Source: Neurospora tetrasperma FGSC 2508 (lineage: Eukaryota > Ascomycota > Sordariomycetes > Sordariales > Sordariaceae). From it: a stretch of 33,060 nt of DNA. The notes beneath the pieces are model-generated. The model was not told the origin of the DNA. It made no database searches and saw only the letters and a program-made list of their open reading frames with translations. The stretch is taken from the NCBI RefSeq assembly GCF_000213175.1, contig NW_009799103.1, positions 115,445-148,504 on the forward strand. Direction: 5' to 3'. Positions 20,373 to 31,454 of this stretch are shown here, one piece after another (the stretch's first letter is position 1; the number at the start of each line of letters is the position of its first letter). Made by a program: the position numbers and the translations under genes.

Positions 20373-21950
20373 TTCCCCTTCTACTACTACTAGTAATAAT
20401 TATTTATTAGTTAGGACTTAACCGAATAAGAGGTTTATAATAACCTACTAAAGGAGGTTAATATAGAAAATATTATAAATATTATTTAAGAAACTAAAGA
20501 ATTCTATAACTAATAGTAAAAGTATTTTCGAAATAGTATATTTAGCGTACAATTAATTTAATTTCTTCTTAAATTTTAGTAAAATATAATTCTTAAAATT
20601 AAACTATACCTTATTACTTATTTAAAACCTCTCTATAGGCTAGTAAGAGCGGTTAATAAACCTTTCTTACTCTTAGGCCGCTATAACTATTATAATTTAA
20701 TATAAATCCGTAATTTACAATAATTTTTCAATAAATTATTAGGCCCGGACGTTAGCGGGGGTATAAGAATTTTCAATAGCCTTAAGAATTATTAGGACTA
20801 TTAATTCTAGGTCGAATTTATAAATAATAAAGAAGGGAAATATATTAATAAAAGTATTAATATAGTTATTAATAATTAATTATACTAAGGAATACTATTC
20901 GTACTAATTATTTTACGCCCAATTAATATATGCTCTTAAAAAGATTTATATTTCCTAATTTATCTATTCCGGGCTATTATCGGTCTAGGGGTAGTATATA
21001 GTATTAAAGAATTATTTAATCCTAAATAATTCATAAAATCTACTCTAAAACCGCCTAGTCTAATTAGAGCCCCGGTTATTAAGTATAAACTATAATTAAT
21101 TATAATACTATATAAAGCAATTTATAAATCTTTTAATATAGGTTTTAATATTTATTAATAATATAAGTTCCAAAATAATATTCTTACTAAGGCGGTCCTT
21201 AATATAAGTAGATAAATATTCCTTTTAATTAAAAGGAAATTTATAATAAAGTTTATTTATACTTTTCAAAAGAATTAATCTAATACTAATATTAATTAGA
21301 ATAACCCTTTTCTCTAGGCTCTCTAATATTTAATAGAGCTGTATATATAGTAATTATATAGGAATTGCCTTATATAAATCCTTAATAATAGTTAATAAAA
21401 ATACCGAATTAAAATTATAATAGTACCCTTTTTACTAGGGTGCCTAAATATTTAGGAATTGTATATAATTTAAATAATATAAGTACAAAATATATTACAC
21501 TCCCGGTTAGAATTAAATAATTTTATAGCCTCTATTTTAATAATTACCGGGTATTTAGAAATATATAACCTCCTTTAATATTTTAAGTACCTAAAGTTAT
21601 TAATAAAATAAATAGTAATTTAAACTTTAAATTCAAAAGAAGGGGATAAATCCCTTACGTTATTTTTTACTACTTAAATAACCTACTAATATACAGTGTC
21701 CTTCCTTATAGTAGAATTCTAAAGCTATTATAAATCCGAATCTTCGAAGACCTTTATACCCTTCCCTTAGGCTATTTGAAAACCCTGAAGGCTTATTACC
21801 GAAATATAAATATAATTATATAGGGCGGATTTAAAAATAAATTAGAAGTTTTAAACTTCCTTATTATCCTCCGTAAACTAATTTTAATTTTATTAAAATA
21901 GTATATTTAGAACTACCGCTTCTTTATTTGGCCGGTATTAAAGTTCGAAA
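20373..21950 (-). pseudogene. Element A integrase, decayed
   Basis: On the minus strand, zinc-finger remnants lie near 21440-21300. Core marks come at about 21085-20960: N-N-R-G-S-N (family S-D-R-G-x-x-F) and Y-Y-P-stop-T-D-N-S-P-E-stop-I-N, matching H-P-Q-T-D-G-x-x-E-R-x-N. P-F-F-I-I-Y-K-F-D is near 20850, followed by S-Y-T-P-A-N-V-R-A. The integrase C-terminal region then leads into the chromodomain. Stops are Gln/Trp type. The stretch 21500-21950 is the linker from RNase H, readable only in pieces. Confidence 0.8.
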
Positions 21951-22440
21951 CAGAATTAAGAAAGATATTCGGCCTAATAGGCCTACTATTTAAATAAATA
22001 CTACCGGATTATAAAGTATTCGAAATTATAATAGTCTATTAAAATTATAAAATTATTATAATTATATAATTTAATTTACTATTCTTATAAATAGTTAATA
22101 ATCGCTAGTATCTCTTCATTATAAATAGAGTAATTATATTCGGTTAACTTTAGCTTTCTTAAATAAAATACTATAATATATTTTTAGCCGTCTATTCTCT
22201 AAATTAAGTAACCCCCTAATATAAAATTGCTATAATTAAATGTAAAGAAAATTAAACGCTTAGGATCCTATTTAATTAATATAAATATTGGAATAAATAA
22301 TATTTTTAAAAGCTAAAAAGCCTCTTTACAAATAATAAACTCTTTAAATAGGATTCCTTTACTAATAAATATTGTAAATAATATTATTATTATAATGAAC
22401 TCTAATATAAATATTTAATAATAATTTACAAACCCTAAAA
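21951..22440 (-). pseudogene. Element A RNase H, decayed
   Basis: Minus strand. The thumb/connection piece F-L-G-F-V-N-Y-Y is near 22437-22415. L-T-E-Y-N-Y-S-I-Y-N-E-E-I-L-A-I-I-N, the most conserved stretch, is near 22145-22095. A tail containing E-Y-L follows near 21960. Placed directly after RT, as expected. Confidence 0.8.
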
Positions 22441-23160
22441 AGCTTTAAACTCCCTTCTAGGATATTAATACCGCCTATTCTAAAATAGCTTTAATTTTCT
22501 TAGTGTCGGCTTAAATACTAATACCGGCGTAGATAATATAATTAAAGTATTTAACCTTCTTAATTATAAATTTATATTTATTAAATCTAAGTAGAATTTA
22601 GTATTTTAAAGGCGTTTGAATATTATATAAACCTTCTATATATAGTCTTTCTGAAACTTATTTATAAAAATTAAAATCCTATTTATATATACCGAATAAA
22701 AATTATTGAGAAACTCCTATAATATTTAATTAATATACTATTAGAAGGTAATTAAAGTTCTATATAGTCCGAAGGGGATTATAAACTATTTAAAAAGACT
22801 ATAGTATATTTAAAATACTATCTTATACTCCTTTCCTTCTATTATCTATATTTTATAAAACGCTTATACTATATCTACTTTTAAAAATTACTTTATACCC
22901 TTAAATATTCGGAACGTTTCCCGGATAAGCGGGGAAAGGTATTAGTCTATTCGAATAATTGTATTAAATGCTTAATAATTATAATAAAAATAGAAACCTT
23001 TGTCCAACTTCTGAATAAATAAAATAGGGGCTCTAGTAATAAAACTATCAGCCTAAATAAATCCCTTATCTATTAAATCCCAAAGTATCCTTTTAAATAC
23101 TAAGAATTCCTTTTAAAATATATTATACAATAGACTGAAAGGGAGGGAAAGGTTTTTACT
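22441..23160 (-). pseudogene. Element A reverse transcriptase, decayed
   Basis: Minus strand: A-P-I-L-F-I-Q-K-L-D-K-G near 23035-23000, F-K-V-D-I-V near 22885, I-I-E-G-K-E-Y-K near 22845-22820, and I-I-P-F-G-L near 22785. The catalytic loop Y-I-N-R at 22678-22689 stands where the family has Y-I-D-D. K-F-Y-L-D-L and Y-L-type strand remnants follow to 22450. The second loop residue is encoded by agg, which G-to-A alone does not explain, so another change has occurred. Confidence 0.88.
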
Positions 23161-23830
23161 ATCCAATTCCTTCTTTAATTCAATTTTCAAATCAATTCCT
23201 AATTTACAATTATTAAAACGGTTTATTTCTTATTTCTTAAATAAGAGAATAAAATCCTAAAAATCTTTAGGGATAATCTATTAAAACTCCTTATTAGTCT
23301 AAACTCTTTTAAGAACTAAAGCCTTCTTTATATCCTCGAACCGTATAACGAATATAGAAATTTCTATAATAGCCCAGCCTTCCTATTTAATAATCTAATA
23401 AACGTACCTAATAAAAATAGTAGTAAGGACGTATATTACCCCCCTAAACTCTTCGAAGAATAGAGTCTTAACCTTAAATTTCTTAATATAATTTATTTAG
23501 AATTATATAACGCTATATTAAAATCTCTTCTTATAAGGGACCGAATATATTTAATTAACTATTAACTATAGCTTCCCGAGGATAATAGAATATTTAAATT
23601 TTAGTACTATATATATATAAATTAGTAAAATACAACCTTGGAATTCTATAAAGAAATAGGTAATATTTTGAATAAGGGCGCCCTTTATAATTATTATAGT
23701 ACCCCGGATTTATCAGGCCGGAATCGGAATAATAGGGATTTAAAAATCCTAAATAATATTTTTACTAATAGTAGTATAATACTAATAACCTTTATTAATA
23801 AGGGCGTAAAATAAATTAATAGAATTAATA
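23161..23830 (-). pseudogene. Element A protease and linker to RT, decayed
   Basis: On the minus strand the protease core lies near 23815-23560. N-L-F-Y-A-L-I-N-K-G-Y corresponds to the family V-D-S-G-C/A (catalytic Asp now Asn), followed by F-x-I-P-I-I-P-I-P-A and K-G-A-L-I-Q-N-I-T-Y-F-F-I-E-F. The linker to RT (23540-23161) is readable only in short pieces such as K-I-E-L-K-K-E-L-D. Confidence 0.65.
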
Positions 23831-25322
23831 AGAATTAATATTAAAATTAGTCCTATTTCTATTTAAATTTTAGACTCTTCTACTTTACTTAATACTTTAG
23901 GGGTAGGCTTCAATACCCGATATTATATTAGAATTTTTCTTTTCCCTAGTCCAATTCGGAATTAGAAATTTCAATTACTCGAAATTCCTCGTTAAATAAT
24001 AAGGCTACCTAAATAACCTAAATATATACTCCTTTGATTTATAGAATTATAGTAGGGAAGTAGGGATATTTAATAATAATATAGCCTATAGCGCTATAGT
24101 AAATATATTATCCTTTGGTATAGCGTTTATCCCTTTCTTTCTAATATACCTATTTAATTTATTCTTTTTATTAAGAGGATAAACCTCGGCCGTAAGTATT
24201 ACGAATATTAATTATACCTATAAGAATATCGCCATCGGTATTATATTAAATTCTAAGGGATAGGGTAGAGGGGGAATTATAGGTTTAATATTAAGAATTA
24301 GAACGGCCCGAACCGGGAGCGATAGGGAAATATATTTTAAACCGCTAATTACCCTAATTACCGCTTTAAAAGTAACTTTAATAGAGGGTTTAAAATTCTA
24401 TAGTCTTTTTACATTTATAAATAATATTTTAAAACTATTCTATATAAATAAAATAATCGTGGGAAAGCTCTATAATAAAAAGGTAATTACTAAGCTTTTT
24501 ATTAATAGTATTATAAAGAAACTTAAATTTAGTATAACTATTCTAATTATAACTACTAACTTTTAAAAACTTATTATTAAAGTTAGTAAAAAATTTAAAA
24601 AATAGTTCGCCGTCGTTCTATTTTATTTTAGTAAAATTATTGAGGGTATAATTTTAAATATAATAAGTACTAAAAACTTACTAAATTTATTCGAATAGTT
24701 CGGTCGGGTCTTTATTATTAGAGAAGGTACGGGCAGTTTAGTAGCCCTCTAGCCGCTATTACTTATCAATTGGTAGGGTATTAAAGATTTCAATCTATAT
24801 AGTATTAGGATTAATATATAAACCGGCTTTGAAGTTTATATTATATATTTTAACTAATTTATTATAATAAAAGAGAAAGGTAGTAGATTTATTATCCTAC
24901 TTAGGGAGTTCGAATAGCTTCCGTTAGTATATTTTACTAAAATTACTAATAAATTCTTTATTATTATTTTTAAACTTTCCTTTATCTTTACTATTGAAGG
25001 GATCCTATTTAGTAGGGTATATAAATTTAAGCTTCAAAATAGGCTAAGAATAAATAAAAAAGGGGGTTATAAATTTAACCTTCCCCTTTAGCTTTAGATT
25101 AGTTTATAGGGCTCGGAGTAGATTATTAAATAGGCTGGTGATATCGGACGGTACTCTAGTACCTCCTATCGCTAAAGAATTGTAGGAAGTTTTATATCGG
25201 TATTAGTATTGTTATTATTATTCAATATAGAAAAAGAAACTATTCCAATACTAATATACGCTATACTATTAATTATAGGCTCCTTTCTTCCAATAGTTAA
25301 TTAATAAGAGGGTAGAACCTAA
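23831..25322 (-). pseudogene. Element A leader and gag, decayed
   Basis: Minus strand. Readable gag series: E-L-F-F-K-F-F-T-N-F near 24610, L-Y-N-T-I-N-K-K-L near 24515, then L-F-I-I-E-L-S-H-D-Y-F near 24475, and I-I-Y-K-C-K-K-T near 24415. This fits the capsid C-terminal region of fungal chromovirus Gag. A zinc knuckle with exact C-x2-C-x4-H-x4-C spacing is at 24066-24107, with all ligands now Tyr. The plus strand is also rather open from 24280 to 25080 but is hydrophobic and repetitive, as expected of a shadow. The leader next to the 5' LTR (25323) begins ttaggttctaccctc on the minus strand; its tag could be a RIP-altered TGG of a tRNA primer site, but this is weak. Confidence 0.8.
24066..24107 (-). 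other. Element A Gag zinc knuckle (C-x2-C-x4-H-x4-C), Tyr-substituted
   Basis: Fourteen minus-strand codons whose four ligand positions are all tat, with the exact knuckle spacing. TGT or TGC to TAT or TAC and CAT to TAT are single RIP changes. The same substitution is seen in elements B (4601-4642), C (10853-10894) and D (29774-29815). Confidence 0.75.
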
Positions 25323-25622
25323 TATAAAGGGATAGTAGAGTAATACGCGGGTATTGGCTACTATATATATATTAAGGTTCTACGAAGAAAGAAAGGAGAA
25401 AACGCTACCCTTTAAGTAGGTTGAGTACTAGAGTTTAAATAGCCGTATGCTCTAGTAGTAGTACCTTGTAGCCTAAAATAGTAAGAGAATGCTCTAGAAG
25501 CCCGGGGCGCTATAGTACCGCGGTCCGAATCGATTAGAGTAATCTTAATACGGGTTGCCATCTTAGCACTCAAGTCTGGCCAGTCAGAGCCAAATGCCTT
25601 GTCGGGCGCCAGTCCTATAACA
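25323..25622 (-). repeat. Element A 5' LTR (300 bp)
   Basis: Partner of 2313-2612. Its outward end (25550-25622) is the best preserved stretch of any LTR here, with many CA and TG (caagtctggccagtcagagc), while the inward end begins tataaagggatagtagagta. Confidence 0.92.
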
Positions 25623-25627
25623 TTTAT
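25623..25627. repeat. TSD of element A, right copy (tttat)
   Basis: Identical to 2308-2312. Confidence 0.88.
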
Positions 25628-26750
25628 TAATTTTAAAATACTTTATTTATTATACTACTAATATCTTTAGTAGATATAGTTTCGCCGGTTTAATATTTAT
25701 ATAGGGGTAAAAACTATAATTAGTAAAGAAGGGGGAAATGCTAATAATTTTAAATACTAGGTTATTACTTACGAATCTTATAATTAGTAATTAATCTACC
25801 TAATTATCCTAAGCCTAATTAATATAAAGATAAAGATATTCTTCTATTTCTATATTAATACATTCAATTTAATTGTTAATAGTAGGGTAGAAAGTAGAGA
25901 AGGGTTTAAAGGTAATTTCTAATCGCAATAATAGAACTCTCTAAAATTATATAATAAATTAGGTATTATAATTGGAAATAATAAAGTCCGGTAGATTATA
26001 AATACTATAGACCTTTTTAATAAAACGCTCCGCTAAATCTTCTATTATTAAGCCGACGGTAGGAATATAGTACTTTATTTTAGTAAGGTGGTCGACGACG
26101 ATTATAATATATTTGAATTTTTACTTACGGTATAGGTACGGGATTAGCGGGGTAATATAATTAATAGAAATATCCTTCTATAATATAAAAAGTATTACTA
26201 ACGGTTTTAAAAGTATTATAGGGGGCGTATTATAATAATTTAGACTTAGTATATACTAAGTAGGCTTTATAATACAATTTAATAATAATATATATCCTTA
26301 GTTAAAAGAAAGATTATAATAATAACGAATAAATTTTTTTATAGCCTAGGTATTTAGCTAGTAGCGAATTGTAAATATAGTAGAGGAATAAAAGGTAAAG
26401 TTTTATATTAGTAGGGTCAATAAGGACGGTACTATAAAAATACGCCCGTTTTTAAATTATTTAATATTTAGTAAATAGGACTCTTTTTATATAATTTTTA
26501 ACCTCTTTAGACTATATTTAGTAATTAGGGTTTAATAGGCAAGCAATAGTATTTTATAGAATAATTAATTTCTTTAGCCTTCTACTACTAAATTATCCGT
26601 CGACCTTTCGTCTAAGACTTCGAATTTGCAAATATACTTAATACTAATAGGGACCTCTTCGCCTCTATTTTCTAAAATAAAAGTTCTATTAATAAAAATA
26701 TTATAGTTGAATAAGACTTTATTCTTAATTAGTAACTACTCATCGGCTTC
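25628..26750 (-). pseudogene. Element D integrase, zinc finger to core
   Basis: Minus strand: K-D-I-S-I-N-Y-I-T near 26180-26155, then I-I-I-V-V-D-H-L-T-K near 26110-26080, then E-D-L-A-E-R-F-I-K-K-V-Y near 26035-26000. The S-D-R-G region has decayed near 25960, and the H-P-Q-T-D-G region is decayed near 25880. P-F-F-T-N-Y-S-F-Y-P follows near 25730-25700. The wording is close to element B's integrase. The chain is broken by element A at 25623 and continues at 2312 downward. Confidence 0.86.
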
Positions 26751-27250
26751 GTTTTTAAGTAAGTCTTTTAGCTTCCTATTTAGTAAGTTAGGGCGTACCT
26801 ATAAAGATCTAAGGCGATATTTAATTATAAAATTAAAACGGGAGAGGAATTAGAATTATTGTATATAGCGGGGGGTAAATTGTTTATTAATTGTAAAAGT
26901 TTTTAAATTCTTATAGTCGGTAAGGACTTTAAAAGGCTTTTAGGCTCCCTTTAATTTAAAGTACTATTCTTTAAGGGCCTTAACGATAGTTAGTAATTCT
27001 TTATTATAAATATTACAATTATATTCAGCCCAGGAATATTATTAATTAAAGTAAGTAATTAGATATAAAATACCCTTTTTATTGTATTAGGATAAAGTAC
27101 CGCTATAAATCTAATTTGAAGTATTCGTTTTAACGACGGTCTATTTAGACCAATCGTAAATCCGGAGTATTAAACTATTATTAAAAGCCTTTTTAAAAGC
27201 CTTAAAAGATTTTTAATAGCAGTCGGTCTATTACTATTTTATTAATTTTA
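26751..27250 (-). pseudogene. Element D RNase H, decayed
   Basis: On the minus strand the conserved piece A-E-Y-N-C-N-I-Y-N-K-E-L-L-T-I-V-K-A-L-K-E is near 27030-26970. It is followed by V-L-T-D-Y-K-N-L-K-T-F and K-Q-F-T-P-R-Y near 26925-26860. This matches the C-terminal two thirds of Gypsy RNase H and follows RT in order. Confidence 0.85.
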
Positions 27251-28110
27251 TTATTAATTCGTATAATAGATTAATAATAATTGAAAAATATTTAATAAAT
27301 CGTTAGTAGAAATTAGCGAAATCCAAGAACTACTATAGCGCCCTCTTAGTTTCTAAAACCTCCTAAGTCTTAATAGTAGATACCTTATTAGAATCTATTT
27401 CGAATCCTTTTGGGGTAATAATTAGACTAAAATATTTTATTCTTATAATATAGAACTCGTACTTATCGATATTAATCTAAAATTCCGCTTAGATTATCCG
27501 TCGTAGGATTTCCTTAATATAATTCTTATAGTTCTTTTTATTATCCGAATAAATTAGAATATTATTAAAATATACTATTATATATATATCGAGGATATTG
27601 TATAGAATATTATTAATATAGTTCTAGAAGGTTCTTAGGGCGCTTTAAAGGCCGAACGGATAGACAATAGATTTATAAAAACTAAAACAAATAATAAAAA
27701 TAATAAATTACTTATACCCTTCTTTTATACGGATCCTATTAAAAATAGTAATAATATTAAACTTAATAAAAATCTTTATTCGGTAAATAATATTAAAGGT
27801 CTTTTTAATTAATAATAATAGGTAATATATTTTTAATATTATATTATTAATATTATAATAGTTTATATAAATATAGATACTGCCGCTGGGCTTCTTTATT
27901 AAAAGGATAGAGGAAGCGGCCGCGGATTATAATAGGTGGATAAAGTTTTTCTTTAAATTTTTATCGATCTATTTCTTAATAACGACAGTTTCGATTAGAG
28001 ATATATAGCGCGGCCGCGCGTTAAAGGGGGTTGCTCCCGGCTAGAATTTAATTTTATAATTATAGGAATGGTTAGGCGGGATCTTCTTAATTAAAAATAG
28101 AAGAAAGGCT
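27251..28110 (-). pseudogene. Element D reverse transcriptase, decayed
   Basis: Minus strand: lead-in Y-N-Y-K-I-K-F-stop-P-G near 28060-28030, then L-L-I-K-K-P-S-G-S-I-Y-I-Y-I-N-Y near 27905-27865. The catalytic loop Y-F-N-N at 27561-27572 (family Y-x-D-D) is followed by I-L-I-Y-S. The sequence resembles element B's RT more than A's or C's. Several frame changes occur between 27640 and 27830. Confidence 0.88.
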
Positions 28111-29079
28111 ACTACTTTATTGAAATATTACCGTCCCTCCAATTTCTTTAGGATAATAATAATTTCATCTTTCGTTTTAATTGGACGGTCGGCCTTATTA
28201 AAGAACTTCTTCGTATCTTTATTAGAAATCTTAATTAAATATACGTATTAAATTACCTCCTTATAAAGTAGAATATTTTTATTAAAGATTCTAATAAGGT
28301 AAATCGCTTTGGCGAAGACCGTAACTTCCCGGGATTCTTCTAATAAGTAAGCGCTGGCCAAATTATTAATAAAATTATAAAGAAGTAGGGGAAGACTTTC
28401 CTTATATTATTACCTATTACTTTCCAAAATATTAATAATTATCTCCTTAATTAAATTTATATCCCGGACTTTTATTATAGTAGCCAACTTCTTAATTTTA
28501 GTATAGTTTATAATATATAATTATAATTGTTAGGATTCGCAAACAAAGTTGAAAGTCGCTGCGTTGAGTTCTCTAATATCATTAGATTTAATAGAGGAAT
28601 TACTATTAAAATTATAGTAACAGCGGGTTTAAGGGCGCTTCCTACTTATAGAAACGTATTAATTATTAAAGCGGATATAGGGCTTATAAAGTATTAAGGT
28701 TTTAGTCCTAATAAGAAAGGCAGCCGTATTAATAATACCGACCTTAGATTTAACTTTTCTAACTATTAGTACCTTAATAGGGGTGGAAATAGGTCAATAA
28801 TTAGCTTCGAAAATTCTTAGTATAGGAATTAGTAGTACTAGTACTATTTAAATAGGGTTAGTAATTTTATTAATTAATATTAATTCTAGTAGCGCCGGGG
28901 CTATTTTAGCGGAGGTAATAATTTTACTCCTTAGGGTTAATTAAAGAATTAGGGTTAGTAAAGGAATTAGGGCGATTTTACTACGGATAACTATAATTGA
29001 AACTCGGTTAGTAAAGGCTTTCGGGGCTACTAATTAGTCTTTAGAAAAGTCGGTAAATAGGTAGTAGCCTTTATAAGCA
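28111..29079 (-). pseudogene. Element D spacer between protease and RT
   Basis: About 1 kb of minus-strand pol frame, readable in parts: E-S-R-E-V-T-V-F-A-K-A-I-Y near 28335-28300, and I-S-N-K-D-T-K-K-F-F near 28225-28200. I recognise no domain. The position and length parallel element B's spacer at 5421-6840, supporting a shared architecture in the two relatives. Confidence 0.5.
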
Positions 29080-29462
29080 GGGTTAGTAAAATGTATTTTA
29101 TATTAATTATAGTCGATTTCGGGCTTATAGTATTATATTTATAAGAATCTTAAAATAACCGGGTATTTTTTTAAAATATTATAAATTAAGAAGGTAATCA
29201 TTTTATTATAGTATTTAATACAGAATTTAATTATTACTCCCTTAAAAATAATACCTTTAACTATTCTATTAGTAAGAATAAACTTTTTTATATAGTAGAA
29301 GCAGAAATAGGGAAGGTTATATTTAATAATAAAAGAGCGATTAATAAAAGTAAATATAGAGTAGTTAGTATTAATAAAGGAAATATAATAATTTTTGTAT
29401 AGTTTAATTATAATATAAGAAAATAAGAGTATTAGATTTAAGGAAGTAGAACTATTTAACAA
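29080..29462 (-). pseudogene. Element D aspartic protease, decayed but partly open
   Basis: The minus strand keeps an uninterrupted frame of 107 codons at 29139-29462. I-N-T-N-Y-S-I-F-T-F-I-N stands where the protease motif (I-D-T/S-G-x-x-x-x-F-I-D) is expected. K-Y-N-L-P-Y-F, G-I-I-F-K-G-V, and L-K-K-Y-P-V-I-L-R-F-L follow, the last matching the L-G-x-P-W-L loop. After a frame change, P-E-I-D-Y-N near 29115 is the usual N-P-x-I-x-W/Y partner. Catalytic Asp to Asn makes it inactive even though the frame is open. Confidence 0.7.
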
Positions 29463-31250
29463 TTATATTCTAACCTCCTCTAAACCCTCTAATTCTAAGA
29501 AGTTTAAAATTTATCTCTATAATAATAACCGAAAAGGCTTATATCTACAATTAGGTATAGAAGCTAAGCGTTTTCTAATTTATTATAATATTTATTATTG
29601 ATAACAGCGGCAGTAGCGGGGGCTATAGCAGGAATAGCGGGGGCGGTAGCGGATATAACTTTAATATTATAAATTTTTTCTCTATTACAGCGGCCTCTAC
29701 CCTAGCTCTTACCCTTATTCCTCTTACCCTTATTATATTAGGGGCTTTAAATACTACAATTAATAGAAATAAAGTAATTACTAATAATATAATTATTACT
29801 ACTATAATAGTAATACTTACTATTATAGGTATACTAATTAAGAATATCTTTATAAATAAAAATAGCGAAGTTAATAGTATTAAAATTCATTTTATTATTA
29901 CTTTAATTAATTAGGATATTATTAGCGTTACAGGAGTTGGAAGCGCTGCCTATATTAGTATTAGTACGACCGGAGCTTCTATTAATAGCGGGGGCGCTAT
30001 TACTAAAAATACGAATATTTATTTTATAGTAGTAATTAGTATCTTCTAAATTACTAGCGATAGTATAGTAAATTGTAAGCTACTTCTTAAAATCGTTAGC
30101 CTTAGGAAGGTTGTAATACGTAAGGGCGTTGTAGAAATGCTTATTAATCTTATTATATAAATAGTAAACCTTTATAGAGTTATTAAGGCTATAGAGGTTT
30201 ATTGAATTAGTAAGTTTGAATTCGAATTTTGCGAATAATATATTCTTTATAAAAAGCTCCTTAAAACAATAGCCGGTATTCATCTTTAAATTAATATTTT
30301 AGAAATAGGTAATTAAATACTCTATAAATTTAGTGCCGGTCTTCTAATACTAAGAATTTATATCTCCTCCGCCCTAAATAATATCTAAATTATTTTAAAT
30401 ATTAAATAAAATTTCGGAGCCTAATAGTATAGTAGTACGAATAATTTTAATATCCTTATTAATATAGAGGAAAGGGTCGTACATCTACTAAAATAAAATA
30501 CGGAAACGCTATACTTTAAAAATTTTATATTTGCGAATAGTATTAATATTCTTCTTACCGGTAAAGACTAGCGGGTTCTCTATAATCTATTTTAAAAATA
30601 ATATTTTACTAATATTAATACTAATTATTTTATTAAAATTATTAAGTAGGGACCGGATATTAACGTTATAAGATTTAAGGGTAGCGTAGTTTGTATTAAA
30701 ATTTTTATATTTCTTTTAGAGATTATTGAATTTAACTATTAAATTAAAATAATTAAGCTTTTTTTAATCGAAGTTATTTTAAGCTTTAATAGCTACTTTG
30801 CAAACAATCTTTAATTCGTCCTCGCTATATTTAAGGTTAATAGTAATATCCCTATATTAAGTAAAATCGTTATAGTAAAAGCGATTAAGTAGGGTAATAA
30901 TCGAATAGAAAATAGGATTTTAAATAATAATATTAATTATATTAAAGTAAACGTAAGGGATAGCTTTCTTCTCTTTGTTATTACTAATACCGATAAGAAG
31001 GTTATTAATTACTATTAAGGGAAGGAGTTCGACGAGCGCGGTTTAATAAATAGCGACGTTAGTAGTATTAACGATTTTATTAAATACTTTATAAATATTA
31101 TTCAAATTAAATAATATACTCCTAGGAGGGGTACCGAGATTAATAAGGTCGTCGGTACTATTAATAGGAGAGAAGGATACGTAATTACTACTTTCGTTAT
31201 AAAATATAAAAAAGGTAATTATATAAAACAATCTCTTATCCTTTAAATAA
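29463..31250 (-). pseudogene. Element D gag, decayed
   Basis: Minus strand. Two open pieces remain, 31043-31231 (62 codons) and 30080-30283 (67 codons). The second reads F-E-F-K-L-T-N-S-I-N-L-Y and F-Y-N-A-L-T-Y-Y-N-L-P in the style of a capsid C-terminal region. At 29774-29815 lies a zinc knuckle with exact C-x2-C-x4-H-x4-C spacing, all ligands now Tyr. After it comes a basic Lys/Arg/Gly stretch (about 29725-29680), then an Ala/Pro-rich linker towards protease. Order and direction agree with D. Confidence 0.72.
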
Positions 31251-31454
31251 AGAATATTTGCCTTTATTTACTAAATAAAGGGAGCGAGACTATAATTACG
31301 ACTATTGTAATTTACAATTATCGGCGTTTAGGGTACTAGACTCGGCGATTCGACGGGCGAGGCAATTCCTATACGCGCGCTAACTGAAAATTAATAGCGC
31401 AATAAAAGAAAATAGGTTTATACTATAAATACAATAGTTAAAAGTATAGTTAAC
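31251..31454 (-). other. Element D leader after 5' LTR
   Basis: On the minus strand it begins gttaactatacttttaacta, which resembles the leader of element B right after its 5' LTR (attaattatactttaccatt). No TGG-type tRNA primer site is evident in either. No gene was recognised. Confidence 0.5.

Larger units (their letters stand above)
2313..25622 (-). mobile_element. Element A, chromovirus-type Gypsy retrotransposon (interrupted by B)
   Basis: A is a minus-strand element of about 7515 bp after removing B and one B TSD copy. The 5' LTR is 25323-25622 and the 3' LTR 2313-2612, both 300 bp, with a perfect 5-bp TSD tttat. Sense order: gag with zinc knuckle, protease, RT, RNase H, integrase, chromodomain, an extra frame of uncertain strand, then a polypurine tract touching the 3' LTR. 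The RT wording (A-F-Y-K-I ... Y-G-L-F-type series) places it near the MAGGY/Skippy-like fungal chromoviruses by memory of the family; this is an inference. Confidence 0.9.

Noticed and set aside
24280-25080. Long, fairly open plus-strand frame opposite A gag
   Set aside because: The minus strand reads as a recognisable Gag series followed by a zinc knuckle. The plus reading is Ile/Leu/Phe-rich and repetitive. It shows that openness alone is weak evidence for strand in this DNA.
2313-25622. A single giant 23-kb retrotransposon or Starship-like element bounded by the A LTRs
   Set aside because: B has its own LTRs and TSD inside it, and removal of B leaves a normal 7.5-kb Gypsy element. No tyrosine recombinase or cargo genes are seen.
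29595-29660. Gly/Ser-rich plus-strand stretch resembling a linker or cell-wall protein
   Set aside because: It is the reverse of the Ala/Pro-rich linker of D gag, and no plus-strand frame extends from it.
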